From Ophiosphaerella korrae (Eukaryota; Ascomycota; Dothideomycetes; Pleosporales; Phaeosphaeriaceae), in the NCBI GenBank assembly GCA_028456385.1, contig JALNQF010000230.1, forward strand, positions 1 to 64,000: a stretch of 64,000 nucleotides of DNA, read 5' to 3'. Below, in pieces: positions 9,390 through 18,500 of the stretch. Each line of letters opens with the position of its first letter. Within the stretch, counting starts at the first letter, position 1. The notes beneath the pieces were generated by a model. That model was not told the DNA's origin, made no database searches, and worked only from the letters and a program-made list of their open reading frames with translations. Position numbers and translations under genes: made by a program.

Positions 9390-11183
9390 ATGACGCTGAT
9401 GTCGCATCTCAAATCGCCCCATCTGGGCAAGCCTCACCTAAACTTCCCAAAGTTCCACCGCAAGGAGTCGAACGAACCCGCGGAACATGCACATCCTCTC
9501 AAGATTGTGGTCGTCGGAGGCGTCGCGGGCGGAATGTCTTTTGCCGCCCGCGCACGACGTCTTTCTGAGGTCGCTACGATTACGGTGTTTGAGAAAGGGC
9601 CGTTTGTCGGGTATGCAAATTGCGGAATACCATATGCTTTGGGCGGAGTACTGGACTCGGATGAAGCGCTCGTTCTACAAACACCTGAATCGGTCAAGGC
9701 TCGGTATAACGTCGATATCCGTGTAGGGAACGAAGTCGTTGGAATCAACCGCGAAAACAGGACTGTTGAATACATGACCGAAGATGGCAATCCTGAATGG
9801 ACGGCATACGACAAACTGGTTCTTGCGCAAGGTGCAGAGCCATGCCGACCGTCAATCCTAGGACTAGATGCCCCAAACGTCTTCAACCTACAAACGATCC
9901 TAGACATGGAGTGTATCAAGTGCTACTTGGCCACTCATAGTGGCAGGTCTGTCGCAATCATCGGGGGCGGTCCCATCGGCCTGGAAGCAGCGGAATCGCT
10001 ACGAAACTCGGGTGTAAACGTTTCAGTCATCGAGTACATGCCTCATGTGTACCCTCCGATCGATCAAGACATGGCAGAATCACTTCACGCCGAGTTGAGG
10101 AAGAATGGAATTGATCTGTACCTCAACGCGAGGATTCGGGAAATCGAGCACAAGGCCGAGCCCCAAAGCGCGAGCGAAATTATCCTCGAATCTGGAGAGA
10201 AGGTCCTTGGACATATTGTGCTCGTTGTCACTGGAGTACGCCCCAGGACTGCACTAGCTGCACAGATTGGCCTGGAAGTCAACAACTTTGGTGTCGTTAC
10301 TGACGAATATATGAGAACGTCCGATCCAAACATCTACGCAATAGGCGACATGACCTGCACCATGAATAGAGTCACCAACACCCAGCACAACCTCGCTCTC
10401 GCAGGCCCAGCAAATCGTCAAGGCCGGCTTGTAGCAGACCATATGTTCGGAAGCCATGTGGCATACAGGGGCAATGTGGGGACTTCCATATGCCAAGTGT
10501 TTGGTCTCAACGTGGGCTTTGTCGGCCTCTCTATCAAAGACCTGCGTGCCCAGAGTCTAGCCTTCGAGTACGTGACTTTGCACCCACCCAATCACGCAAC
10601 TTATTATCCCGGAAGCTCTCGGATGACAGTCAAGCTTGCGTTCTCCAAGCCCGATGGCAAAATACTGGGTGCGCAGATTGTTGGGAAGGAAGGCGTGAGC
10701 ACCCGAGTTGCCGTGATTGCAACTTGCATGCAAGCGAACATGACTGTCTACGACCTTGAGCATCTTGAGCTGGCCTACGCGCCCCCATTCAGTTCTGCAA
10801 AGGACCCGGTGAATATGGCGGGCTTCGTTGCTTCGAATGTGTTGCGTGGCGACACTGAAATCATTCATGTGGAACACCTGACACCAGAGGTTTTAGAAGA
10901 CTACCAAATCATCGATGTTCGAAGCGCAGAAGAGCTTGCAGAAGGATATGTTAGGGGCGCAGTATTCGTTCCAGTGGAGCAACTGAGGGAGCAAGTGGGG
11001 TTGGGGCTCCTGCACAAGGACAAAAAGACGCTAGTGTATTGTCAATTTGGATACAGAGGTTATCTGGCGTACAGAATTCTAAAGCAGGCTGGGTTCGATG
11101 CGGTGAACCTGGATGGCGGGTTCAAGGAGATTAGTCAGGGTGGTTATTCGGCGTTGATCGCCCAAGCGAACGCGAAGGGGTGA
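9390..11183 (+). CDS. CoA-disulfide reductase-like FAD oxidoreductase with C-terminal rhodanese domain
   Basis: A single open frame from the first in-frame ATG (9,390; A at -3) gives 597 residues with no intron. After a basic extension of about 37 residues comes the FAD-binding motif KIVVVGGVAGG (from K38). The single redox cysteine is in GYANCGIPYALGG (C78), the arrangement seen in CoA-disulfide and CoA-persulfide reductases, not the CxxxxC of glutathione reductase. An NAD(P)H motif IIGGGPIGLEAAESL starts near I190, and the second FAD motif IYAIGD ends at D320. The dimerisation domain ends with YAPPFSSAKDPVNMAG. A rhodanese domain follows (about 495-590), with IIDVRS and the active loop CQFGYR (C551). 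The enzyme is expected to reduce CoA disulfide, CoA persulfide or polysulfide, with the rhodanese part handling sulfane sulfur. The N-terminal extension could be a mitochondrial presequence, but this is unproven. A second ATG at 9,399 is also possible. Confidence 0.88.
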   Translation: MTLMSHLKSPHLGKPHLNFPKFHRKESNEPAEHAHPLKIVVVGGVAGGMSFAARARRLSEVATITVFEKGPFVGYANCGIPYALGGVLDSDEALVLQTPESVKARYNVDIRVGNEVVGINRENRTVEYMTEDGNPEWTAYDKLVLAQGAEPCRPSILGLDAPNVFNLQTILDMECIKCYLATHSGRSVAIIGGGPIGLEAAESLRNSGVNVSVIEYMPHVYPPIDQDMAESLHAELRKNGIDLYLNARIREIEHKAEPQSASEIILESGEKVLGHIVLVVTGVRPRTALAAQIGLEVNNFGVVTDEYMRTSDPNIYAIGDMTCTMNRVTNTQHNLALAGPANRQGRLVADHMFGSHVAYRGNVGTSICQVFGLNVGFVGLSIKDLRAQSLAFEYVTLHPPNHATYYPGSSRMTVKLAFSKPDGKILGAQIVGKEGVSTRVAVIATCMQANMTVYDLEHLELAYAPPFSSAKDPVNMAGFVASNVLRGDTEIIHVEHLTPEVLEDYQIIDVRSAEELAEGYVRGAVFVPVEQLREQVGLGLLHKDKKTLVYCQFGYRGYLAYRILKQAGFDAVNLDGGFKEISQGGYSALIAQANAKG

Positions 11184-11620
11184 GCACAGAATGGATTTGC
11201 ATTTATAATATCACACCATGCGGATTTTCGTATGATTTGCGGCCAATCAATGATCAAGTATTGGAGAAGATGGCAAATTGATGAACAAGCCAACGAGAAG
11301 CTCAGAAATTGGCTAACTAAGCAGCTTTTTGGGTGATCGCGGAGATGCACATACCTCATCAAACCCAGACAAGGCTATTCATTGCTAGAGAACCCTATTT
11401 GCCACTAAATCACTCATTGGCCGCGAGTTATACGAAAATTGACATGAAGTAATATTTAGGCATAGGCGCGTGCGATTCGCCAACTCGATACGAACAATAA
11501 CCTTTTCGGTACATGAGGCCAAAATTTGGTTCCAATCGTCGACAAGAAGCCTTCCTCTTCCCTGTCAATTAGCCTGCTCTCCTGATCGAATGATTCTGCT
11601 CTTAGGCGCCTTCGTTGCTG
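11184..11620. other. Intergenic spacer
   Basis: It contains the 3' untranslated region of the oxidoreductase gene and ordinary spacer. I see no gene, repeat or RNA in it. Confidence 0.5.
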
Positions 11621-11986
11621 CTACCTAGGGCTATGGGATCGCGATGCAGTCGCGCTAGAGAATCCCCACTTGTCCTTCACCCGCCCACCCATGTCCAAAG
11701 AAACGTGATGCCAGACATGCTTCTGATCCTCCATTGCACGAGGCAAGAGCCAGTCGCCTTTTGCTCCAGCGCCTTTTGCTCCAGCGCCGGGGTGCCCGGC
11801 CCTGTCATTCGCGGTCTCTGTTGCAGTCGATGCGTTCGCACCCTGATTTTCAGAGGGATGTGGGTCCAGATCTGGCGAAGGCGCACGATTGTCGTGGCCT
11901 GAGTCACCTGGGAGATTCAACGTAGGAGTGCTGGTTGCTTTTTCGCCACACCGAGACCCTGCCGAGAGGGAAGAACCTTGGTTCAT
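11621..11986 (-). CDS. Possible small hypothetical protein (doubtful)
   Basis: On the minus strand an open frame extends from about 12,172 to 11,621. The first in-frame ATG is at 11,984-11,986 and gives 121 residues beginning MNQGSSLSAGSRCGEK. The product is hydrophilic, rich in Gly, Pro, Ser and Asn, and probably disordered. It has a short internal repeat GAGAK/GAGAK encoded by two copies of a 15-bp unit (11,756-11,785). The residues upstream of the ATG (KLEIPFYNQLVQSKF) look protein-like, so an upstream exon is possible. I recognise no family. Plus-strand frames overlap it, and only its low-complexity, protein-like character supports it. Confidence 0.25.
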   Translation of the reverse strand: MNQGSSLSAGSRCGEKATSTPTLNLPGDSGHDNRAPSPDLDPHPSENQGANASTATETANDRAGHPGAGAKGAGAKGDWLLPRAMEDQKHVWHHVSLDMGGRVKDKWGFSSATASRSHSPR

Positions 11987-12492
11987 TGTGAACGCGTTGT
12001 TGTAATCGTCGATGGCTTGCGTAGGGGGAAAATTCCGTTGGAATTTTGATTGCACTAGCTGGTTGTAGAAGGGGATCTCAAGCTTCTTGCAGATATTCGC
12101 AGGGCACCGCCGAATCTTATACAAAAGAGGGGCGGCGAAATGAGTAGAGTGGTGGGCCCGTGAACCTTCCACGCAAACCGACGATTTTCCACTTTGAACT
12201 TTGTTTGTGTAACGGGGCCGCTACTCACTGTGCTAAGGGATGACCATTGAGTATCGGCGCGCCGGATTAGCTTTAGACCCTGAATCTATTTGACAGGGTG
12301 CTATCTCACGCCATACCAGGCCTGATACTGTGCGGAGAGATGTCGTGATCATGTGAACCTTGGCACAATGCCCTGATATATCATGATCATTAGCGCAATC
12401 GCTGGCGATATCAAGCAGATGGGATCCAGCTTGATGCTGCATTGCTCATACCCACAAAACACATTTATTTATATGCATACGATCAACGAATC
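11987..12492. other. Intergenic region
   Basis: It has no convincing gene. The end nearest the next start codon carries a TATA-like TTTATTTATATGCA at about 12,464-12,477, some 20-30 bp before the ATG at 12,493. This could be the promoter core of the downstream gene. Confidence 0.4.
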
Positions 12493-13101
12493 ATGACAAC
12501 CGAAAACCTTTACGTAATACTCCGAACCGTCGTGGACCCCAAAGGCCCAGCGGAACCTAGCGTCAGCATCGCTCTCCCCGCGGCTTTCACCGACCTGAAA
12601 GCTGCAAAGGACCTAGCCAAAAATCTCCTTGTCAGGGAGGGATACGAGCCAGACTTTTTCCGTGTATACGAAGTGAATGATGGATCAAAAGAGTGGAAGC
12701 ACGGTGATGGGGTCATTGTCTACGGCGAGGGATCCTCTAACGAGATTTTGAGAGTTGAGATTCAGACAGTCCCGGACACTATTGGGCTAGAGGTCGATAG
12801 TACGGGAAGGGTCAAAGCTCCCCTTTTCCACGTCCTGACAACTATCATTGACTACAGCAACGACCGCTCTGGATATCAACGATACAGTATCGTTGAGGGC
12901 TCACATACGCTCAACGAGCTCGCCAAGAAACATGCGTTGCGGGTTTTGCTGGATGGGAGCGTGGGGAAGGAGGATTTTGTGGAATACGACGAATACTCTG
13001 GGGACTCGGAAGGACCGTTTGGGGCGAATGTCATTATCCATGCTGTGAAAGAGAACGGCCAGAACTTTTTGGTATCAGTAATCTCAGACCGCACGCAGTA
13101 G
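12493..13101 (+). CDS. Conserved-looking hypothetical protein with two diverged copies of one module
   Basis: The first ATG in the frame (12,493; preceded by CGAATC) gives 202 residues with no intron, signal peptide or membrane segment. I recognise no named family. The protein reads as an internal duplication. Residues 6-15 (LYVILRTVVD) match 111-120 (LFHVLTTIID). Residues 34-46 (DLKAAKDLAKNLL) match about 139-153 (TLNELAKKHALRVLL). Residues 73-93 (GVIVYGEGSSNEILRVEIQT) match about 178-198 (NVIIHAVKENGQNFLVSVIS). Each unit would form beta-helix-beta-type structure joined by an acidic linker. Codon use is unmutated. The gene lies on the same strand as the oxidoreductase but 1.3 kb away, so co-transcription is unlikely. 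Function is unknown. Confidence 0.75.
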   Translation: MTTENLYVILRTVVDPKGPAEPSVSIALPAAFTDLKAAKDLAKNLLVREGYEPDFFRVYEVNDGSKEWKHGDGVIVYGEGSSNEILRVEIQTVPDTIGLEVDSTGRVKAPLFHVLTTIIDYSNDRSGYQRYSIVEGSHTLNELAKKHALRVLLDGSVGKEDFVEYDEYSGDSEGPFGANVIIHAVKENGQNFLVSVISDRTQ

Positions 13102-13209
13102 AGTTGGGCAAGCGTTGAAAAGCTTCCTGTTTGATAGTACTCTGAATTGATTGGTAACCGCCAGCTCCACGTGATTGGATGTGACTGCAAGAATGAATTT
13201 CCCACATCC
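13102..13209. other. 3' flank of the duplicated-module gene
   Basis: Short spacer holding the gene's 3' untranslated region; nothing else is seen before the inverted repeat. Confidence 0.4.
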
Positions 13210-13294
13210 TACGAAGGAGCTTATTTTTTTCTGTGTTGCAGGGTCTGTGCTTATTTTAGTGCGATCCTGCGACAGAAAAAAGAGCTCCTTCGTA
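13210..13294. repeat. Inverted repeat around TACGAAGGAGCT
   Basis: The left arm (13,210-13,242) reads TACGAAGGAGCT, then a T-run, CTGT and GCAGG. The right arm (13,266-13,294) is its reverse complement (CCTGC, ACAGAAAAAA, AGCTCCTTCGTA) apart from a small indel and a few mismatches. The loop is about 23 bp. Arms of about 30 bp could form a strong hairpin about 110 bp after the stop codon. It may be a miniature element or a transcript-end structure. Confidence 0.65.
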
Positions 13295-13652
13295 CTTTGG
13301 CGTGCGCACCTACGAAACTATTTGGGATTTGAAGAGCCGCGACGTAGATCGGTGTCACGTGACTTGACTGCGGGGTACATTCACACATTTTAAGTCAAAT
13401 GACTTTGAAAATTGTCGAAATGTAGCCTCCGCAACTAATCTCACTATCGTTCGATATCATGCCATGAATAAAAAGTGACGGCGTTGCCTGGTAACATTGA
13501 CATCACGGGCACATCATGCCACATGGCAGAGTGATATTCGGTAATCGGTAATCAGTAATAGGTGTTACTAATAGAATTCAGTACTGATTGGGCCTGCGGT
13601 ACTCGATACTAATCAGTGTCGCAAGTGCGTAGTAGTACATGTACCAGTCCAG
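13295..13652. other. Spacer between the gene island and the first LTR
   Basis: Un-RIPed sequence with no gene. It contains GTAATAGGTGTTACTA at about 13,547-13,562, which resembles the TGTAATAGGTGTTACTAGGG terminus of the chromovirus LTRs downstream. This may be a small LTR scrap. Confidence 0.35.
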
Positions 13653-14087
13653 TGTTACGGTTGTAACAGAAGAATCATGGATGGAGCCAATCAGTCCAAC
13701 ACTAGAGGGAGATGACTCATACGGCCCATGGACACAAGAGCTTGATTGGGAAACCACACATAATTAGGACACGTGAGACGTAATCCGTAATCCGTAGATC
13801 TTAGCAACAACAGATCACAGATCAAGTAATCCGTAATCTATAAACAACATTAAAGACAAATTATAGGTTAAGTATAGTATATAGTAAAGAGGATGTATAT
13901 TTTTAGGATAGTATTAACAATCTAATCTCTAATTAAGAGTAATACTATACTAATATCTATTATTTAGAATTACTTAGTGTTTATAGTTTATTATACAATT
14001 ACAATATATAACTTAGCTATTTATCTTATAGTCTACTATAACCTCTACTTAGTTAGTAAATAGTTAATAGTCTTTTACCCTATTATA
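13653..14087 (+). repeat. LTR at the island edge; first 200 bp not RIP-mutated
   Basis: It begins TGTTACGGTTGTAACAGAAG, aligns with the sense-strand LTR starts elsewhere (TGTTATAGGCGTAACAAAAG) and ends CCCTATTATA. The first 200 bases keep CA/TG dinucleotides (GATGGAGCCAATCAGTCC, ACACGTGAGACGTAATCCG), whereas from about 13,860 the LTR turns TpA-rich like the other copies. It is followed by the start of a gag region, so it is a 5' LTR of a plus-strand element. Confidence 0.75.
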
Positions 14088-14384
14088 CTATATTAATCTA
14101 GTTATTAAAAGAAGTAAAGTATAAGTAATATATAGTCTAAACTAACTAAATAGTAAAAGGTATATCCTTAGTAAGAGTAAAGTACTTCTAAGTACTTATA
14201 AATTAGATAATACTAACTTTAAAGTAATTAAAGTAACATTTAATAGTATAATAGCTAATAGAGAGAATTTATAAAAAGTAATTAATATATTACTAGAATA
14301 AAACAAAGAACTAATAAACTATATTTAGTAAAATTATTAGATAAGTTATATAATTAGATACTTAATAGTATATACGTAGAAAGG
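14088..14384 (+). pseudogene. 5' gag fragment of the island-edge chromovirus
   Basis: This stretch is collinear with the 5' gag regions at about 22,000 and 38,370 (AGTTATTAAAAGAAGTAAAG, then a CTTCTAAGTACTTATAAATTAG block). It has many stops from RIP. It ends at the insertion site of E1, whose left TSD (AAAGG) occupies 14,380-14,384. Confidence 0.65.
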
Positions 14385-14812
14385 TGTAATAGGTGTTACT
14401 AGGGTCGACTTCCTAATACCTAAGGGTGTTAGTAGATTAGGAGGTAATAACAAAAGTTTGTGTAGTAATCTACAATAGGCTATAAACGATAGAAGATGTT
14501 TTGCAACTATCTTAGTATTGTCGCTTATAGTTAATAATTAAATTGCTAATACTATCCTAATAATGCGCATTATTACTAACTATATACTTGTTGTAATCTA
14601 TTAATCTATAGTTGCTAAAACTAATAGATCGTAGATTACTCTAATTTATAATCTATTAATACTAAGAGTCTATAGATTATAGATTACCCTAGGTGTCCTA
14701 ATTATATGTAGCCTCCTAATTAAGTTTGTATCCCTTAGGGTTATATAAGTCTAAGTTAATTGTTGTAAGGCTAATTAGTTCTATCTATAGCTCTCTTGTT
14801 ACTATTGTAACA
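14385..14812 (-). repeat. E1 3' LTR (left in window)
   Basis: 428 bp, TGTAATAGGTGTTACTAGGG to ATTGTAACA. It has the subtype A centre with tandem AATCTATTA/ATAGATTA palindromic motifs. Confidence 0.85.
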
Positions 14813-15218
14813 CTATCTCCTCTTTTAAGTAGGTCTTCGTTTATCTATCCTAGAGCTAAAGTTATTAATCTACTTTCTTTATTAATCTATAGTTCTTTAT
14901 TACTCCCTATAGTTATTTTGTCTATACGTTATTACTATCTTCTTACTAATTACGTGTTGCGTAATAGTGTTAAGATATTTCTTTATTCTTATTGCGCTTC
15001 TCTTAAGTTAAACTCTAAGTCTCTTCCTTGTATTATTTCTACAAATAATAGTAGAGCTTACAAGGCGTATATTTGTGTAAACATACGTAGTTCTTATAAC
15101 GTGTCTAGTATCTCTCTTTCTAAGTGTACGTTTATTATACTTATTCTTGCGTCTAGGCTTAATAATAATAGGGAGAGCTATTAACTAGACTTAAGAGAAA
15201 TTACTATCTTAAATTATA

Positions 15219-15515
15219 GAGGCTAAAGCTAAACGTAAGTAGATCTAGGAGCTTGCGTAGAGTAAGCTAGTAGAGAATTAAGCTTATCTCTCTTGTCTTT
15301 GTAAGATAAAGGCGTTAAATAATAAGAAATTAGCTAAATAGTTAGTAGCTCTAGAAGCTAAGCTAGACTTAGATAAGGCGTTTAATGTTGTTGTAGTAGG
15401 TCCTATATTAGGCGTTTCTATTATCTCTCTATCTAATAGTAGTAATATTAGTTCTCTTAGTTTACTACTAGGCGTTCTAGAAAGTTTTAACTTTAGAAGT
15501 CCTCTAGTTTCTTAA
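15219..15515 (+). other. Antisense reading frame in the 3' region of E1 (conserved in other copies)
   Basis: On the strand opposite to gag-pol a frame of 98 codons runs from EAKAKRK to a TAA, broken only by TAG codons and one TAA. It reads KIKALNNKKLAK, then LVALEAKLDLDKAF, and ends LLLGVLESFNFRSPLVS. The same frame, with the TAG after the KKxxK motif in the same place and the same GFNFR ending, is readable in E6 (about 39,595-39,880), E4 (about 34,330-34,625) and, reversed, in the left fragment (about 2,070-2,290). It could encode a small basic, coiled-coil-like protein. The sense strand is also partly open here, so this is suggestive only. Confidence 0.3.
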
Positions 15516-18500
15516 AGTAATTAAGGTTGTCTTCTAGTTCCTATGTATTTTCTTATAGTTTCCCTTTCTTATCTATACCTATCTACTTTACTAAGTAGTA
15601 GTTCCTACTATTGCGGAACTAGTATACTAAGATTTTTTTAACTTTTTATTCTTCTTATTCTCTATATATATCTACTTTGTATACTAGTAGTTTTGTATTT
15701 TATAGTACTATCTCGAGTAGTACTATATAGAAGGTTAGGTATATCCTTATCTTATTTAGTAGCTTTAATTTAAATATAACTAGCGTAACTTCTTTCTTAA
15801 TTTTATATAGTCCTATCTTAATATAGTCTAGTTTTAAACTTAGTCTTTTACTCTTAATATTTTTTTATACTAACTATACTTTTTCTCTCTTTTTAAATTA
15901 GGGTCTCTTTTTATATTTCTTGTTATAATACTTTACTATACAATTATATAGGAATTCTACATCTTATCTTAGCTAATTATATATTTCTTTTATTCTATTT
16001 ACAAAGTTTTCTCCTCTTAAAGACTAAGATATCTTTAATCTTAGTATTCTATATACGCTAGGGTTAAATCTATAGTTTATAAAAAAAGGTAATACTCTTA
16101 TTACTATATTCTTTGCGCTGTTATATACTAGCTATGCTATAGGTAATAGCTATACCTAGTTACTCTAGTTGTAGTTAAGGTAGCATCTTAAGTATTATTC
16201 TACTATTTAGTTTATTTGTTCTAATTATCTATCTATCTATAGGTAGTATACTATTAACATTATATACTTAATTCCTAGTTACGCTGTAATTGTTCCCTAT
16301 AGTTTTAATATAAATCTTACATCTCTATCTATAATAATCTTATCTAGTAGTCTATATTAGATAATTATAGTTCCTAGAACCTAGTATATAGTAACTTCTA
16401 TCTTACTTTTCTCTTTATATAGTCTAAAGTATATATACTTTATAAGCTTATCTACTATTATAAGTATTCTATTATACTTAACTCCTAATATTAGATCTTT
16501 AGACTTAGGTAATTTTATAATAAAGTCTATTATAATAACTCCTTATAGTTATTCTAGTACTTTAACTAGTTATAGTGTCCTATATAGTACGTATCTACTA
16601 TACTTATTTCTTTAGCATTCTATATAGTCTCGTAGTACTTCTATTACTAGTTGTCTTGCTTTTAGGATATAATAATCTTGTAGTAATCTATCTAATATTT
16701 TCTTAATACCTTAGTAACTATATACTAGTAATTTATAGAATTGTTGTATAAATTCTCTTTAAATCCTTTTTAGAATATATGTTCTTTTATAAGCTTATAT
16801 AAGTCCTTCTTAGATCTCTAATTTCTCTATTTCTTTAGATACTTCTTACGTTGTTTTCTAAATCTATTCGTCTAGCTTACTACTCCTTCTTTTAAGTGTT
16901 GCAGCTATTTTAGGTGTATTTAAGACTAAATATCCTTCCTTATTCTTAACTAGAACTATACTAGTAGTACTTACTTCTTCTTATAAGTCTAGTCTTCTAC
17001 TAAAGGTGTCTATAAATTAATTATCTTTCCCTTTTATATATATAATTTCTATATTAAATATTAATAGGAATTCCTACTATCTTATATATTATTGTATTAG
17101 TTCTTTATTTAGTATAAATCCTATAAGATTCCTATAGTCTATATAGACCTTTGTTTAGTATTTTACTCTTTATAGGTATACTCTCTATTATTTAAATACT
17201 TTATAGATTACTAGTATCTCTTTATTATAAATTAGGTAGTTAAGCTCTACTAGCTTTATTTTCTTAGAGAAGTATTTAACTAAGTATTCTTTTTTAGTCT
17301 TTAGGTCTTCTTGTATTAGTGCTATTCTATAGACTAAATTAGATACATCTATTTTTACTATTACTAGTAGGTCTAGGTTATATATTCTAATAACTAGGTT
17401 CTCTATAAACTTCTTTTTAATCTTGTTAAATACTTTCTTGTATTCCTCTATCTACTTAAATAGTGTATCTTTTTTTATAAGCCTTATTATTAGTTCTATA
17501 TCTTTAGACTATTATACTATTAACTTTTTATAAAAGTTTGCTAGTCTATAGAATTATTATACCTCTTTTAAGTTTCTTAGTGTTAGCTATTCGTTAATTA
17601 ACTTGATTTTCCCTAGGTCGATCTTGATTTTTCCTAGTTCTATAATAAATCTAAGGAAGTCTATTTCTTTTATATAGAATTCGCATTTTCTTATTTTAAG
17701 AAATAGTTTATTATCTACTAGTTTTTCTAGTACTTTATGTACGTGCTATACGTATTCTTCCTCTATTTCTAAGAATATAAGGATATTTTCTAGGTATACA
17801 AATATAAATACGTCTAAGTATTCTCTTAGTACTATATTTATTCTTTCTTAAAAGGCTGCTAGTGCGTTTGTTAAGCTAAATAGTATAACTAAGTATTTAT
17901 ATAGTCTCTATTGTATTCTAAATACTATTTTCTATTTATCGCCTTTCTTAATTCTAATCTAGTAGTAGGCGTTCTAGATATCTAACTTTGTAAAGATTAT
18001 TGCTCTTTGTAGTTTATTCTATATTACGTCTATCTATAGTAAGAGGTATTAGTTCTTATTTATAACTACGTTAGTTTTTCTAAAATCTATGTAGGGCCTT
18101 TTTTTACTTGTTCCTTTCTTGTCTACAAATATAAGTCTGTGTACTACTAAGGATTTAGATTCCCTTATCTATCCTTTTTTTATTGCGTTCTAAATAAACA
18201 TTTACTTAATTTTAGATTCTTCTTCTATTTTTTAGTAGACTAGGCTCTATCCTACGTCTTTTCCTTCTTCTATTTCTATTACTAGGTCCTATAGCTAATA
18301 TTTTAGAAGGTAATCTTTAGGTTCTATAAGCTATTTTTCTTATTTCTTATATTCCTCTAGGAATTCTCCTTTATATGTGTTAGCTTTTAGTTTTTCTATT
18401 TTATAGTAACTAATTTTTCCTATTCTCTAATTAATATATAGGTTAGTTATTTGTAACTATAGTATTCTTAGTATTATATCTTGTTTATTATTAATTATCG

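Noticed and set aside
9434..9919. 161-codon minus-strand open frame
   Set aside because: Shadow of the oxidoreductase coding sequence on the other strand.
12442..12492. Upstream extension of the 202-residue protein to a TTG
   Set aside because: Same reason. The ATG at 12,493 is the first real start, and a TATA-like sequence lies inside the proposed extension.
14726..15184. 152-codon open frame on the plus strand
   Set aside because: It crosses the end of the E1 LTR into the antisense 3' region, has a biased Leu/Ser/Ile/Tyr composition typical of RIP-ed DNA, and starts within an LTR. It is in a different frame from the possible antisense protein.
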